From the NCBI RefSeq assembly GCF_010994035.1, contig NZ_WIXN01000004.1, positions 1 to 64,000 on the forward strand: DNA of 64,000 bases, given 5' to 3'. The notes beneath the pieces are model-generated. The model was not told the origin of the DNA and ran no database searches. It worked only from the letters and a program-made list of their open reading frames with translations. The stretch is from Virgibacillus aidingensis. Its GTDB lineage: Bacteria; Bacillota; Bacilli; Bacillales; Amphibacillaceae. The translations under genes and the position numbers were made by a program. How positions within the stretch are numbered: position 1 is the stretch's first letter; every line of letters starts with the position of its first letter. Positions 45,446-54,778 of this stretch are shown here, piece by piece.

Positions 45446-48391
45446 TTGGAAGTGACATTAAATGGTAAGCGCTTACTTGTGAAGGAAAACCGTACTGCCT
45501 TGGATATTATGACTGAAAATGATGTGGAAGTGCCAAGCTTGTGTTACCACCCGAGTCTTGGAGCAATCGAAACCTGTGATACATGCATCATCAACGTAAA
45601 CGGCAAACTCGTCAGGGCATGCTCCACCCCGATTCAGCATGGAGATGTAATCAGCACGAATGACGAAGAATCCCATGAGGCACAGACCCTCGGCCTTGAC
45701 CGGATTTTGGGCAACCATGAATTATACTGTACGATTTGTGATTATAATAACGGGGACTGCGAGATACATAACACCGTAAAAGAAATGCAGATCAAACATC
45801 AGGACACCCCGTTTGAAAGCAAAGACTATGAAAAAGACCGCAATTCTTTTTACCGCTATGACCCGGATCAGTGTATCCTTTGCGGACGCTGTGTGGAAGC
45901 CTGTCAGGATGTGCAGGTCAATGAAACGTTAACCATTGACTGGGAAAGGCAGCAGCCACGGGTGATCTGGGACAAAGATACACCAATTGAAGATTCATCC
46001 TGCGTGAACTGCGGCCATTGTGCAACAGTTTGTCCATGCAATGCCATGATGGAAGTCGGCATGGAAGGGGAAGCCGGTTTTCTGACCGGATTGCTTGAAT
46101 CCACCAAACGCCCGATGATCAACATTACCAAAGAAGTGGAAACGGGCTACGACCAGCTCATGACCGTATCCGATGTCGAAGCATCCATGCGGGAAAACCG
46201 CATTAAAAAAACCAAGACAGTCTGCACTTACTGCGGTGTCGGCTGCTCCTTTGATGTATGGACAAAAGGCCGTCATGTATTGAAAGTGGATCCGCAGGTA
46301 GAATCCCCGGCCAATGGCATTTCCACCTGTGTAAAAGGAAAATTCGGCTGGGATTTCGTCAATAGTGAAGAGCGTCTGACCAAACCGCTGATCCGCGATG
46401 GAGACGCCTTCCGCGAAGCAGAGTGGGAAGAAGCTCTTGATGTCATTGAGGCCAATTTCAAAAAACAAATGGAAAAAAACGGCCCTGATGCGCTTGCTTT
46501 TGTCAGCTCTTCCAAATGCACCAATGAGGAATCCTATCTCATGCAGAAGCTTAGCCGCGCTGTTGTCGGTACAAATAATATTGACAACTGCTCCCGCTAC
46601 TGCCAGTCGCCGGCAACGATGGGGTTATGGCGTACTGTAGGCTATGGCGGCGACTCCGGATCCATTACAGATATCGCCAAAGCAGAACTTATCATCATCG
46701 TCGGCTCCAATACTGCCGAATCCCATCCGGTCATTGCAACCAGGGTTAAACGCGCACAAAAGCTGCATGGCCAAAAAGTGATTGTTGCCGACCTTCGCAA
46801 AGGCGAAATGGCCGATCGAGCTGACCTGTTCATTCATCCAAATCCGGGCAGTGATTTAATTTGGCTGTCAGCCGTGACAAAATATATCATTGACCAGGGC
46901 TGGCATGACGAGGAATTTTTGAAAAAACATGTCAATCATGTTGATGAATATATGAAGAGCCTTGACATGTATACACTGCAATATGCAGAAAAAACAACCG
47001 GCCTTTCCAAAGAAGAACTGGTGGAAATCGCAGAATCTATTCATGAAGCAAAAACAACATCCGTTCTCTGGGCAATGGGGATCACCCAGCACGGCGGCGG
47101 CAGCGATACAAGTACGGCTATTTCCAATCTATTGCTCATCACAGGAAATTACATGAAGCCGGGTGCCGGCGCGTACCCACTGCGCGGGCATAACAATGTG
47201 CAGGGAGCGAGTGATTTCGGGAGTATGCCTGACCGGTTTCCGGGATATGAAAAAGTTACGGAGAAAGAAGTCCATGCCCGCTATGAAAAAGGCTGGGATA
47301 CCAAGCTGCCTGAAGAACCCGGTCTCAATAATCATGAAATGGTGGAAGCCATTCATGAGGGGAAATTGCGCTCCTTATATATTAAAGGTGAAGAAATGGC
47401 ACTGGTCGATTCCAACGCCAATTATGTACAGGCCGCATTTGAAAAACTCGATTTCTTTGTGGTACAGGATATATTTTTCTCTAAAACGGCAGAATTTGCG
47501 GACGTAGTACTTCCTGCAAGCCCAAGCTTTGAAAAGGAAGGAACATTTACCAATACTGAACGCCGCATCCAGCGTCTGTATAAAGTATTCGATCCGCTCG
47601 GGGATTCCAAGCCGGACTGGGAAATTATTATGGCAGTTGCCAACCGGCTCGGCGCGAACTGGAACTATACCCATCCCGGTGAAATTATGGCAGAAGCTGC
47701 GAGCCTGAGCCCGATGTTTGCGGGGGTCAGCTACGACCGGCTGGAAGGCTATGACAGCCTGCAATGGCCAGTGGCAGCAGACGGAACAGACACACCGCTA
47801 TTATTTGAAAATGAGTTTCCATTTTCAGACGGCAAAGCAAGACTTTTTCCGGTCGAATGGACGGAACCAATCACATTTGGGGAAGAATATGATCTCCATA
47901 TCAATAATGGCCGTATCCTGGAACATTTTCATGAAGGCAACATGACCTATAAATCAGAGGGAATTTCCAAACACACGCCAAGCGTATTTTTGGAAGTATC
48001 ACCGGAACTTGCTGAAGAACGGGGCATTACTGATGGCACCGTTGTACGGCTGACATCTCCATACGGAAAGGTCAAGGTCCCTTGTGTAGTTACTGACCGC
48101 GTAAAAGGAAAAGAGCTTTATCTGCCAATGAATGACCAGGGTACAGGCGGGATTAACTACCTGACCAGCTTCCATGCCGATAAAGATACGGACACACCGG
48201 CATATAAAGAGGCAAATGTAAAAATGGAAATACTGCAGCCAACCGGTGAAAATCCGCTGCCGAGAATCAATCACAGAAATGGGAACCCGCAGCCGCAAAT
48301 CGGGGTGAAGGTGGAACAGAAATGGGCGCGAAAAGACTATTTCTTCCCAGGCGATATGGTAAGAGCCAGAAGGGGGCGCGACAATGGCTAA
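45446..48391 (+). CDS. Formate-dehydrogenase-like molybdoenzyme alpha subunit (YrhE/YjgC type)
   Basis: This 981-residue molybdopterin enzyme is predicted to oxidise formate to CO2. It starts at TTG 45446, 9 nt after AAAGGAG, giving the [2Fe-2S] domain at the very N-terminus ([15 protein letters not shown]...RAC). Then come a His/Cys cluster, two [4Fe-4S] motifs ([11 protein letters not shown] and [13 protein letters not shown]), the Mo-domain cluster [13 protein letters not shown] and the active-site region [14 protein letters not shown] with Cys in place of selenocysteine. A C-terminal molybdopterin-binding domain closes it. It overlaps the DUF1641 gene by 8 nt, the pairing seen in Bacillus yrhE-yrhD and yjgC-yjgD. 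A cre-like palindrome (GTAAGCGCTTAC, 45465-45476) lies within its first codons. Confidence 0.9.
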   Translation: MEVTLNGKRLLVKENRTALDIMTENDVEVPSLCYHPSLGAIETCDTCIINVNGKLVRACSTPIQHGDVISTNDEESHEAQTLGLDRILGNHELYCTICDYNNGDCEIHNTVKEMQIKHQDTPFESKDYEKDRNSFYRYDPDQCILCGRCVEACQDVQVNETLTIDWERQQPRVIWDKDTPIEDSSCVNCGHCATVCPCNAMMEVGMEGEAGFLTGLLESTKRPMINITKEVETGYDQLMTVSDVEASMRENRIKKTKTVCTYCGVGCSFDVWTKGRHVLKVDPQVESPANGISTCVKGKFGWDFVNSEERLTKPLIRDGDAFREAEWEEALDVIEANFKKQMEKNGPDALAFVSSSKCTNEESYLMQKLSRAVVGTNNIDNCSRYCQSPATMGLWRTVGYGGDSGSITDIAKAELIIIVGSNTAESHPVIATRVKRAQKLHGQKVIVADLRKGEMADRADLFIHPNPGSDLIWLSAVTKYIIDQGWHDEEFLKKHVNHVDEYMKSLDMYTLQYAEKTTGLSKEELVEIAESIHEAKTTSVLWAMGITQHGGGSDTSTAISNLLLITGNYMKPGAGAYPLRGHNNVQGASDFGSMPDRFPGYEKVTEKEVHARYEKGWDTKLPEEPGLNNHEMVEAIHEGKLRSLYIKGEEMALVDSNANYVQAAFEKLDFFVVQDIFFSKTAEFADVVLPASPSFEKEGTFTNTERRIQRLYKVFDPLGDSKPDWEIIMAVANRLGANWNYTHPGEIMAEAASLSPMFAGVSYDRLEGYDSLQWPVAADGTDTPLLFENEFPFSDGKARLFPVEWTEPITFGEEYDLHINNGRILEHFHEGNMTYKSEGISKHTPSVFLEVSPELAEERGITDGTVVRLTSPYGKVKVPCVVTDRVKGKELYLPMNDQGTGGINYLTSFHADKDTDTPAYKEANVKMEILQPTGENPLPRINHRNGNPQPQIGVKVEQKWARKDYFFPGDMVRARRGRDNG

Positions 48392-48986
48392 AGCAACCAA
48401 AGTGATCCACCGCATTCAGCCCAGCGAGGAAACGCTGCGACAACAGGATTTGCAGGAAATTGAAGACGCCCTCGCGGAAAATAAAGAAGCGGTCATCGAA
48501 ACCCTTGAGCTGTTGAAACAAATCCATGGTACAGAACTGCCGAATATGTTAAAAGCAATCATTGCGGAGCGGGAGGAAGTACTGGAGCAGATCGTCACGT
48601 TTATGGACGGCTCGGACATTACCCGTTCCCTGAGCAATGCGATGCAGCTGTTTACTGTACTGGGGCAATTTAATGTTGAAGAAATGGAACCTATTGTGAA
48701 AAAATTGAACGCCGGAATGAGTGAAGTCGCACATAGGAACAGCAAAGGAGGCGGGGGGATTCCTTCCCTTCTTCAGGCCATGACAGACCCAGATGTGATA
48801 GAAGGATTGAATACCGGACTCGCTTTTGTGAAAGGGCTGGGTAAATCCGATACGGATAAAGATATTGAGGAGTCAGCACCGGTAAGACAGCATAAAAATG
48901 AAAAGGCCTCCGGCACAAAATGGATGGCCGCAGCTGCAGCAGGAGCATCACTGCTCGCATTGCCGCTTTTATTCAGGAAAAAGTAA
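48384..48986 (+). CDS. DUF1641 protein, partner of formate dehydrogenase (YjgD/YrhD type)
   Basis: This 200-residue, mostly helical protein has the DUF1641 region (about 40-125), with LTGLA-like and [13 protein letters not shown] segments, and ends in a hydrophobic helix followed by FRKK (about 180-200), perhaps a membrane anchor. It is translationally coupled to the molybdoenzyme gene. DUF1641 proteins accompany such dehydrogenases in Bacillaceae; an accessory or membrane-tethering role is inferred. Confidence 0.87.
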   Translation: MAKATKVIHRIQPSEETLRQQDLQEIEDALAENKEAVIETLELLKQIHGTELPNMLKAIIAEREEVLEQIVTFMDGSDITRSLSNAMQLFTVLGQFNVEEMEPIVKKLNAGMSEVAHRNSKGGGGIPSLLQAMTDPDVIEGLNTGLAFVKGLGKSDTDKDIEESAPVRQHKNEKASGTKWMAAAAAGASLLALPLLFRKK

Positions 48987-49193
48987 CAGCATTGCCCGTG
49001 GCTGCGTTAAAATGCTCGCACCGTCATAAAAGTTTAGCCGGACATCCATAGAGAAGTATGCGAAAAGATGCAGCCCGCCTGTATAAGGTTACGATTATAA
49101 AATAAATACAACTCTCTTTCTGTAAGGACTGACAGGAAGATCGCTCCATACGAATTGCCGGATGTCTTTATACGTATGTGAGTGCATCAGCAA

Positions 49194-49229
49194 AAATGGT
49201 CCCCATCTATTTAAAGATGCGGACCATTT
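49194..49229. terminator. Bidirectional terminator
   Basis: A stem AAATGGTCC / GGACCATTT with an inner CATC/GATG pairing lies between convergent genes. A-rich sequence precedes it and TCATTTTT follows, so it works from both sides. Confidence 0.8.
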
Positions 49230-49242
49230 CATTTTTCACTTA

Positions 49243-49773
49243 TTATAACTGCTCAATCTCTTCAAATTCAGCATCAAATTCTTCTTCATACTGTTTCTGT
49301 AAATCTTCTATTTTATTACTTTTTTCATCCATCTCACCAGTCATTTGATCCACTTCTTCTCCCAATGTCATCATGGCATCAAAATCGCCATCTGTCATTG
49401 CAACAACTAGTTCAGATGTTTTTTCCAAAATGTCCAAAGTCATATTCATTCCATCAGTGAGCGCAGTATAGTATTCCTGTGCTTCCTCTGTGCCCGGTTC
49501 TGTGTAATCTTGAATATACGCTCTGTTTTCATCAATAACCGATTGCAAGTCCTCTTCAAAATAGGTAATCAATTCATCCCCTGAAATAGCACCACTTTCA
49601 AATTCCACAGCTTTTTCCTCAATACCTTCCGCTAATTCAAAAATTGGTTCAGCCACATTGTCTTTTATGTCCGTGTGGAACTCCTCCAATTCCTCTTTAG
49701 GGCTTGCTGAACACCCTGAAAGTACTGCCATGATAAATAATGCACTAAAAATAAATAATACCGGCTTTTTCAT
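49243..49773 (-). CDS. Small acidic helical lipoprotein
   Basis: This 176-residue lipoprotein has a signal peptide ending in the lipobox VLSGC (Cys21). The rest is acidic, predicted all-helical and without Cys. It distantly recalls the YkyA-type putative cell-wall-binding lipoproteins of Bacillus, but I am not sure of the family. The ATG follows GGGAGA at 9 nt. It is transcribed alone, convergent with the formate-dehydrogenase operon. Confidence 0.75.
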   Translation of the reverse strand: MKKPVLFIFSALFIMAVLSGCSASPKEELEEFHTDIKDNVAEPIFELAEGIEEKAVEFESGAISGDELITYFEEDLQSVIDENRAYIQDYTEPGTEEAQEYYTALTDGMNMTLDILEKTSELVVAMTDGDFDAMMTLGEEVDQMTGEMDEKSNKIEDLQKQYEEEFDAEFEEIEQL

Positions 49774-50030
49774 TTAACTATCTCCCTCGTATTCATTTTT
49801 CTTATAAAATCCAACATTCAACATATCACAACAGCCCTGTTTGGGCAACTTGCTGCATGTTTTCGAGGGATGATTATTCCTTTTATTTTACTGTCAAAAA
49901 TGGAAATACAGGCATTCATCAGACACTATTCAACCGGAATATTCCTGGGAGTGACATATTTTGTTGATGAGCCTCCGTATGTTACGCAGTCCCAAGCACT
50001 CCCCGAAAAAACTAAGCCGCTTCTCCCAGC

Positions 50031-52043
50031 TCACTGACTGTCCCCCGCTTCATATTCCTCCAAAATATTTTCTATGACAAAATCCACTGCTTTAAATGCT
50101 TCTTCAGAAATAAATGCTTTATCATACTGATCGATGAGATAGCTTTGCAGATTGCTTACATGCCTGATGACTTTATCCGTCTGTCCCTGTCCGGCAAAAA
50201 TTTCCACTGCGGAAAGGTGCATCATGAGCGTGCGGAATGTTTCATCCTGAATTTCCCCTTCTTCATTCAATGCTTCTGCCAGTACCTTTAAATCGCTTAA
50301 GCCTATGACCACCAACGCATCACGGGCCTGTTCCACGTTTTCCAGTGCGTGATCCACTTCCTGCTGTGTTGCCTCCTCATCTTCCAGCACTTGATTCGCT
50401 TCCGCCACGGCATCCTGCAGGCTTTCCCAGCTTTCCGTGGTGTAAACATTTTCATTTAATCCGCGGATCTCCTCCAATATTTCTGTCAGTGCTTCTTTAT
50501 TAACCAGCTGCGGCGGCTCGCGATGCTCTGTATGCTGTTCATAGGCATAAGCCAGCTCAATTAAAGTTGCTTCTTCAAATGGTCTCGATAAAAACTCCAC
50601 CCCTACAGGAAGTCCATTCTCTGTAAATCCTGCCGGCACGGTAATCGCCGGAAAACCGCTAAAAGCACTTAATCTATTATTGCTTCCAGAACGCTGACCT
50701 CTGCCAATTTCTGCAGGAGGATTGGTGGAAGTCGGATATACCAGGGCATCGAGCCCATGATCTGCCATTGCCTTCAGCAAGCCATTTTGCGACTGCTGCG
50801 TCCGGAACAGTAAAATATCCTTATACTCCTCCGTATCCAATGTTTCCCTTTCATTTCTTTGAATTAAAGACCGTTCGACAGAATCCAAATATTCACCCGA
50901 CTCAATAATCTCCGTTAATGAGCTGTATGGCGCGGCATCCCCCATTGCTTCCAAATAATCATTGAGCTGGAATTTGAATTCCCAGCTGCTTAAACTCGGA
51001 TAAGCGGTTATTTCACTCAACTTATCAATCTCAACATCCAATACTTCTGCACCGGCCGCTTCCATATCCTGAATAGCCTGGTCAACTAAACTGTTTACCT
51101 CTGCGTCACCCCGCTGAAAAAGCTGTCTGATCACACCAATCTTTGCACCTTCCAACCCGTCCGGATTCAAATATGCCGTATAGGTTTCCGGATAATTATT
51201 GATGCTTTTTGCCGTTTCAATATCATTCGGATCATATCCTACTGTGGCATCCAATAAAAGCGCTGTATCTTCCACTGTTCTTGTCATCGGACCGCCAATA
51301 TCCTGTGTCAAAGCAAGAGGTATAATTCCATCCCGGCTGGCAAGCCCCATCGTCGTCCGGATTCCTACTAAACTATTAAACGCTGAAGGCAGCCGGATAG
51401 ACCCGCCTGTGTCCGTCCCCAGCCCGGCAACAGCAAAGTTGGAGGCAACACTTGCTGCCGTTCCACCGCTCGAACCACCCGGATTATGAGCCAAATTATA
51501 CGGATTCAACGTTTGCCCGCCCAATGAGCTCTCCGTTGTAATCCCAAATGCAAACTCATGCAAATTGGATTTTGCCAGAATAATCGCCCCTGCTTCTTTA
51601 AGTTTTTTTACTTGAAAAGCATCATCTGCAGCTATCGAATCTCTTAAACAAAGACAGCCTGCTGAAGTCGCCATTCCTTCCATATCAAAATTATCCTTTA
51701 CAATGATCGGAATCCCGTGCAGCGGACTTCTCGGACCGCTGATTTCCCTTTCTTCATCCAATGCGATTGCTTCTTCCACTGCATCCTCATTCAGTGTAAT
51801 GATAGAATTAATGCTTGGTCCCTGCTGATCATATGCATCAATCCGGTCCAGATAGTAATGCACAAGTTCTTCTGCTGTGAGATCACCTTCCTCCATTTGT
51901 TCCTGGATTGACGCAATGGTTGCTTCTTCCAGTTCAAAAGACTCCAGGCCTGCTGCAGGTGAAGCCGCAATCGCGCCGTTGAGGCCGGGAACAGCTATGA
52001 ATATAAACGTCAATAATAAGAGTAAACGGTGTTTTAACCTCAT
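50031..52043 (-). CDS. Secreted amidase with FIVAR repeat and FIMAH-like tail
   Basis: This 670-residue protein has a signal peptide (about 1-27, ending AIAAS) and an amidase-signature domain (about 40-510). The Ser-cisSer-Lys triad is visible: K116 (IIVKDNFD), S191 (GGSSGG) and nucleophile S215 (TDTGGSIR). It hydrolyses C-N amide bonds; the substrate is unknown. A FIVAR repeat (about 520-582) and a FIMAH-like tail (about 585-670) follow, tying it to the secreted M14 family. Relatives such as GatA are cytoplasmic, so export plus binding domains points to a surface or extracellular substrate. The ATG follows GGGAGAGG. Confidence 0.9.
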   Translation of the reverse strand: MRLKHRLLLLLTFIFIAVPGLNGAIAASPAAGLESFELEEATIASIQEQMEEGDLTAEELVHYYLDRIDAYDQQGPSINSIITLNEDAVEEAIALDEEREISGPRSPLHGIPIIVKDNFDMEGMATSAGCLCLRDSIAADDAFQVKKLKEAGAIILAKSNLHEFAFGITTESSLGGQTLNPYNLAHNPGGSSGGTAASVASNFAVAGLGTDTGGSIRLPSAFNSLVGIRTTMGLASRDGIIPLALTQDIGGPMTRTVEDTALLLDATVGYDPNDIETAKSINNYPETYTAYLNPDGLEGAKIGVIRQLFQRGDAEVNSLVDQAIQDMEAAGAEVLDVEIDKLSEITAYPSLSSWEFKFQLNDYLEAMGDAAPYSSLTEIIESGEYLDSVERSLIQRNERETLDTEEYKDILLFRTQQSQNGLLKAMADHGLDALVYPTSTNPPAEIGRGQRSGSNNRLSAFSGFPAITVPAGFTENGLPVGVEFLSRPFEEATLIELAYAYEQHTEHREPPQLVNKEALTEILEEIRGLNENVYTTESWESLQDAVAEANQVLEDEEATQQEVDHALENVEQARDALVVIGLSDLKVLAEALNEEGEIQDETFRTLMMHLSAVEIFAGQGQTDKVIRHVSNLQSYLIDQYDKAFISEEAFKAVDFVIENILEEYEAGDSQ

Positions 52044-52240
52044 TTTATCCTCTCCCTTTGTCTAAAATAGACAAGTAATTAGCTTAAATAACAAGTTTTT
52101 TCGCATAGAATCTTCGCCACTTTTCTTTTTACAAAAAACTATGTGCTCACAATCTGCTTTTCCAACACTCCTTCCCTGGAAAATATATAAAACTGGCAGC
52201 TGCTTGCTGTTAATCAAAAAATACCATTCCTATACTTAAT
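52044..52240. other. Leader region of amidase gene
   Basis: AT-rich sequence before the amidase start. No gene is visible. Confidence 0.3.
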
Positions 52241-52284
52241 CTGTATATGGTATAAAGGAATGGAAGTTTAGACATTATTCGACA
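52241..52284 (-). promoter_or_regulatory. Conserved upstream element, copy A
   Basis: This 44-bp block is 35/44 identical, without gaps, to 58007-58050. In the leftward direction it begins TGTCGAATAATGTCTAAA and ends TATACCATATACAG. It contains TGTCGAA, which equals a Spo0A box (TGNCGAA), and TATACC as a possible -10. It lies ~200 bp before the secreted amidase gene. Confidence 0.5.
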
Positions 52285-52930
52285 TACTTATAGCTGCATA
52301 ATTTCGTAGAGTTAATATAAAATTAATGCAGGACAGGGCTATTACACTAATTTTACTGCTGAAGCGTGTTTGGAAGCCCTGCAATTTGACTCATTTTTAT
52401 ACAAAAATAACAGACCCGGACAATGCCGGTTAGCTCAAATGGCCCATTATATTTTCAGAAAAATATTTACTATATCCGTTTTTATATCAGGGATAAAAAT
52501 GATTTGGCAGACGAAAAACTTGGAAGAGAAGAAAATCAATGCAGGGTATTTTGACATGCGAAATTTGCAGGAACATGCAGAAATTAAGAATGAATAACCT
52601 GCTAGGGAATATGATAACTTGTAAAGGATATTAACTATGGAAAAGTGCAATAAATATGATGGCATAATTAACAACGTGAAATAAAGCCGGTCTGCAACGC
52701 AGCTGACTTACAAAAACAAGCTATTATCTTTTGGAAACAGCCATAATTCGAACGGGATACTAGCTGTCACTTGATAAACCAATCTTCGTCAGGAAAAAAT
52801 CAGCACTTACTTCCTTATAACACGGCAGATCTTCAGCCGAGAGGTGGGAATATATCGGTGGTTAAAAAATGGAGAGGATGAAGCAGTTCCATTTTAATGG
52901 ATAGTTTTACAGGTTAATAAAAACTGTTAT
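52285..52930. other. Long intergenic, no supported gene
   Basis: About 650 bp with only short frames that lack ribosome sites and sensible composition. I see no RNA gene or mobile-element remnant. Confidence 0.4.
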
Positions 52931-53731
52931 TTACAAAACCCGCGGAGCAGCTGGCTCCTTTAAAAGGTAACGCTCGATAAAATCAGCTAAGCCATCCTTT
53001 TCATGATGACCGGTTACAACATCTGCGGCTGCTTTTATTTCCTCGCCGGCATTTGCCATTGCAGCACTGATTCCGGCATTTTTTAGCATTTGCATATCAT
53101 TGGGACCGTCGCCTATGGCCGCTGTTTCATCAGGATGAATCCCAAACTTTGCAATCAGTTCTTGAATCCCGGCCCATTTAGAGACACCTTCCGCCACAAT
53201 CTCAAAACCGTCCTGCCAATCAATTACCTCCACTCCACTACAAAACATATAAGACAATTGTGAACCATGATTTCCAGTTCTGACACTGTATTTCAGCACA
53301 TCCCTGTAATCCGCATTCTGCAGATCGCCAATATATTTTGGCACAATGCGGCTTTCCTCTGTCCACTCCTCTACCTCCCTGCTCTTCCTGTTGCAATAGA
53401 GCCCATCAGCAGTGTGAACCATAACATTGCACGAGTTCTCGTTTGTAACACGGTAAAACTGCTCCTCATCCAGGATGACCGGATTCATATGTGCAATTCT
53501 CCCCGTAAATCCGTCGTAAATGGAAGCACCATTCAGACAAATCATCGGCGTTTTCAAATCAAGATGGCTATGGTAAGGTGCCGTTATTTCATACTGGCGT
53601 CCTGTCGCCAGGAAAACTTTTACACCATGATTCATCAACTTGGTTATTGCCTCCGCATTTCGCCGGGAAATCTTATTGGACGACTTTAGCAATGTCCCGT
53701 CCATATCAATAAACAATGCACGTATACGCAT
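52931..53731 (-). CDS. Cof-type HAD-IIB phosphatase
   Basis: This 266-residue cytoplasmic phosphatase of the haloacid-dehalogenase superfamily has motif I FIDMDGTLL, motif II TGR, a type IIB cap in the middle and motif III/IV K...AAIGDGPNDMQML. Substrates are usually sugar phosphates or FMN-like compounds; not readable here. I start at the second ATG (MRIRALF), 10 nt after GGAGG; the first ATG is only 1 nt from it. It stands alone. Confidence 0.9.
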   Translation of the reverse strand: MRIRALFIDMDGTLLKSSNKISRRNAEAITKLMNHGVKVFLATGRQYEITAPYHSHLDLKTPMICLNGASIYDGFTGRIAHMNPVILDEEQFYRVTNENSCNVMVHTADGLYCNRKSREVEEWTEESRIVPKYIGDLQNADYRDVLKYSVRTGNHGSQLSYMFCSGVEVIDWQDGFEIVAEGVSKWAGIQELIAKFGIHPDETAAIGDGPNDMQMLKNAGISAAMANAGEEIKAAADVVTGHHEKDGLADFIERYLLKEPAAPRVL

Positions 53732-54005
53732 ATTTTTCATCCCTCCTTCCTTTTCACATCAAGTCTATCATTTCAATGTTAAGCATAGGTTAATGAAATG
53801 TATTGATTTTGTAAATGATGGAATGAGATAAGCCAGTAAATCCTATTTAAGGAAGCCTCTATGTTACATAATTCAACAAAATTCAAGGGACGATCCATCA
53901 GTTGTTTTAATGTCTCCTCAAAAAATACTTATATAATTTGCGGCCGCTGGCAAGAAATGCATGTAATCAAGTATACTTAAAGAAGCAGAGATAAGGAGTG
54001 GTATT

Positions 54006-54485
54006 ATGGAGGAAATGATTTTTAGATATATGGATACGATTCGTGACCATACGGTAAACACAATAAATGAAATGACGGAAGAAAAAGCGGATGTGATTCC
54101 GCCGGGCTTTAATAACAATATACGCTGGAATTTTGGTCACATTGCTTTTATCCAGGATCGGGTGACCCTTAAACTGCTTGGAGAAGAAATGGGAGTCCCG
54201 AAAATTTATAAATTGCTGTTTGCTCCCGGCACAAAGCCGGCTAATTGGCAGTTCCCAGCACCATCTTTAGAAGAACTCTCGCAGGAATTAACCAATCAAA
54301 AATCAAGAATCAGAGATTTTCTTACAGGGCGGCTCGACGAAAAACTGGAAACACCATTTACAAATGGAATAGGACTAACCTTCTATACGATCGGCGAGTG
54401 TTTATTATTTACGTTTTATCACGAAGCATTACATATGGAATCAATTAAAAGAATTAACCTTGCCATCAATCAGGACAATAACTAA
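54006..54485 (+). CDS. DinB-family metal-binding protein
   Basis: This 159-residue DinB-like four-helix protein has the three metal-binding histidines expected of the family: H45 (WNFGH), H139 and H143 (FYHEALH). Such proteins include bacillithiol-dependent transferases; the exact role is unknown. The ATG follows AAGGAG at 7 nt. It is monocistronic with a terminator at 54656-54697. Confidence 0.85.
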   Translation: MEEMIFRYMDTIRDHTVNTINEMTEEKADVIPPGFNNNIRWNFGHIAFIQDRVTLKLLGEEMGVPKIYKLLFAPGTKPANWQFPAPSLEELSQELTNQKSRIRDFLTGRLDEKLETPFTNGIGLTFYTIGECLLFTFYHEALHMESIKRINLAINQDNN

Positions 54486-54655
54486 CCACGTGATGAATGG
54501 ATAAAGTGCTCCACCTTGACTTCATTTTTTGAGGTACACCTGTATTTCAGTATCTTACAGATACGGGATAGGAACACATAATAACTTTGGCAGCTATCAA
54601 AAAATTCGAAAGGTGCCTGTGTATTCAGGATCACTATCATATTGCATCATCAATT

Positions 54656-54697
54656 AAAAGACTGCACCCCAAAGATAAAATTGAAGTGCAGTCTTTT
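54656..54697. terminator. Bidirectional terminator
   Basis: A perfect 12-bp stem AAAAGACTGCAC / GTGCAGTCTTTT lies between the rightward DinB-family gene and the leftward M14 gene. The A/T flanks give U-runs in both directions. Confidence 0.85.
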
Positions 54698-54778
54698 ATG
54701 GTTTATACGTGATTAAGTCAGATGAAATGGATTAAACATTCCCGCTGAATTTTACCGCATTCTACGGGGGGGCCAGGT

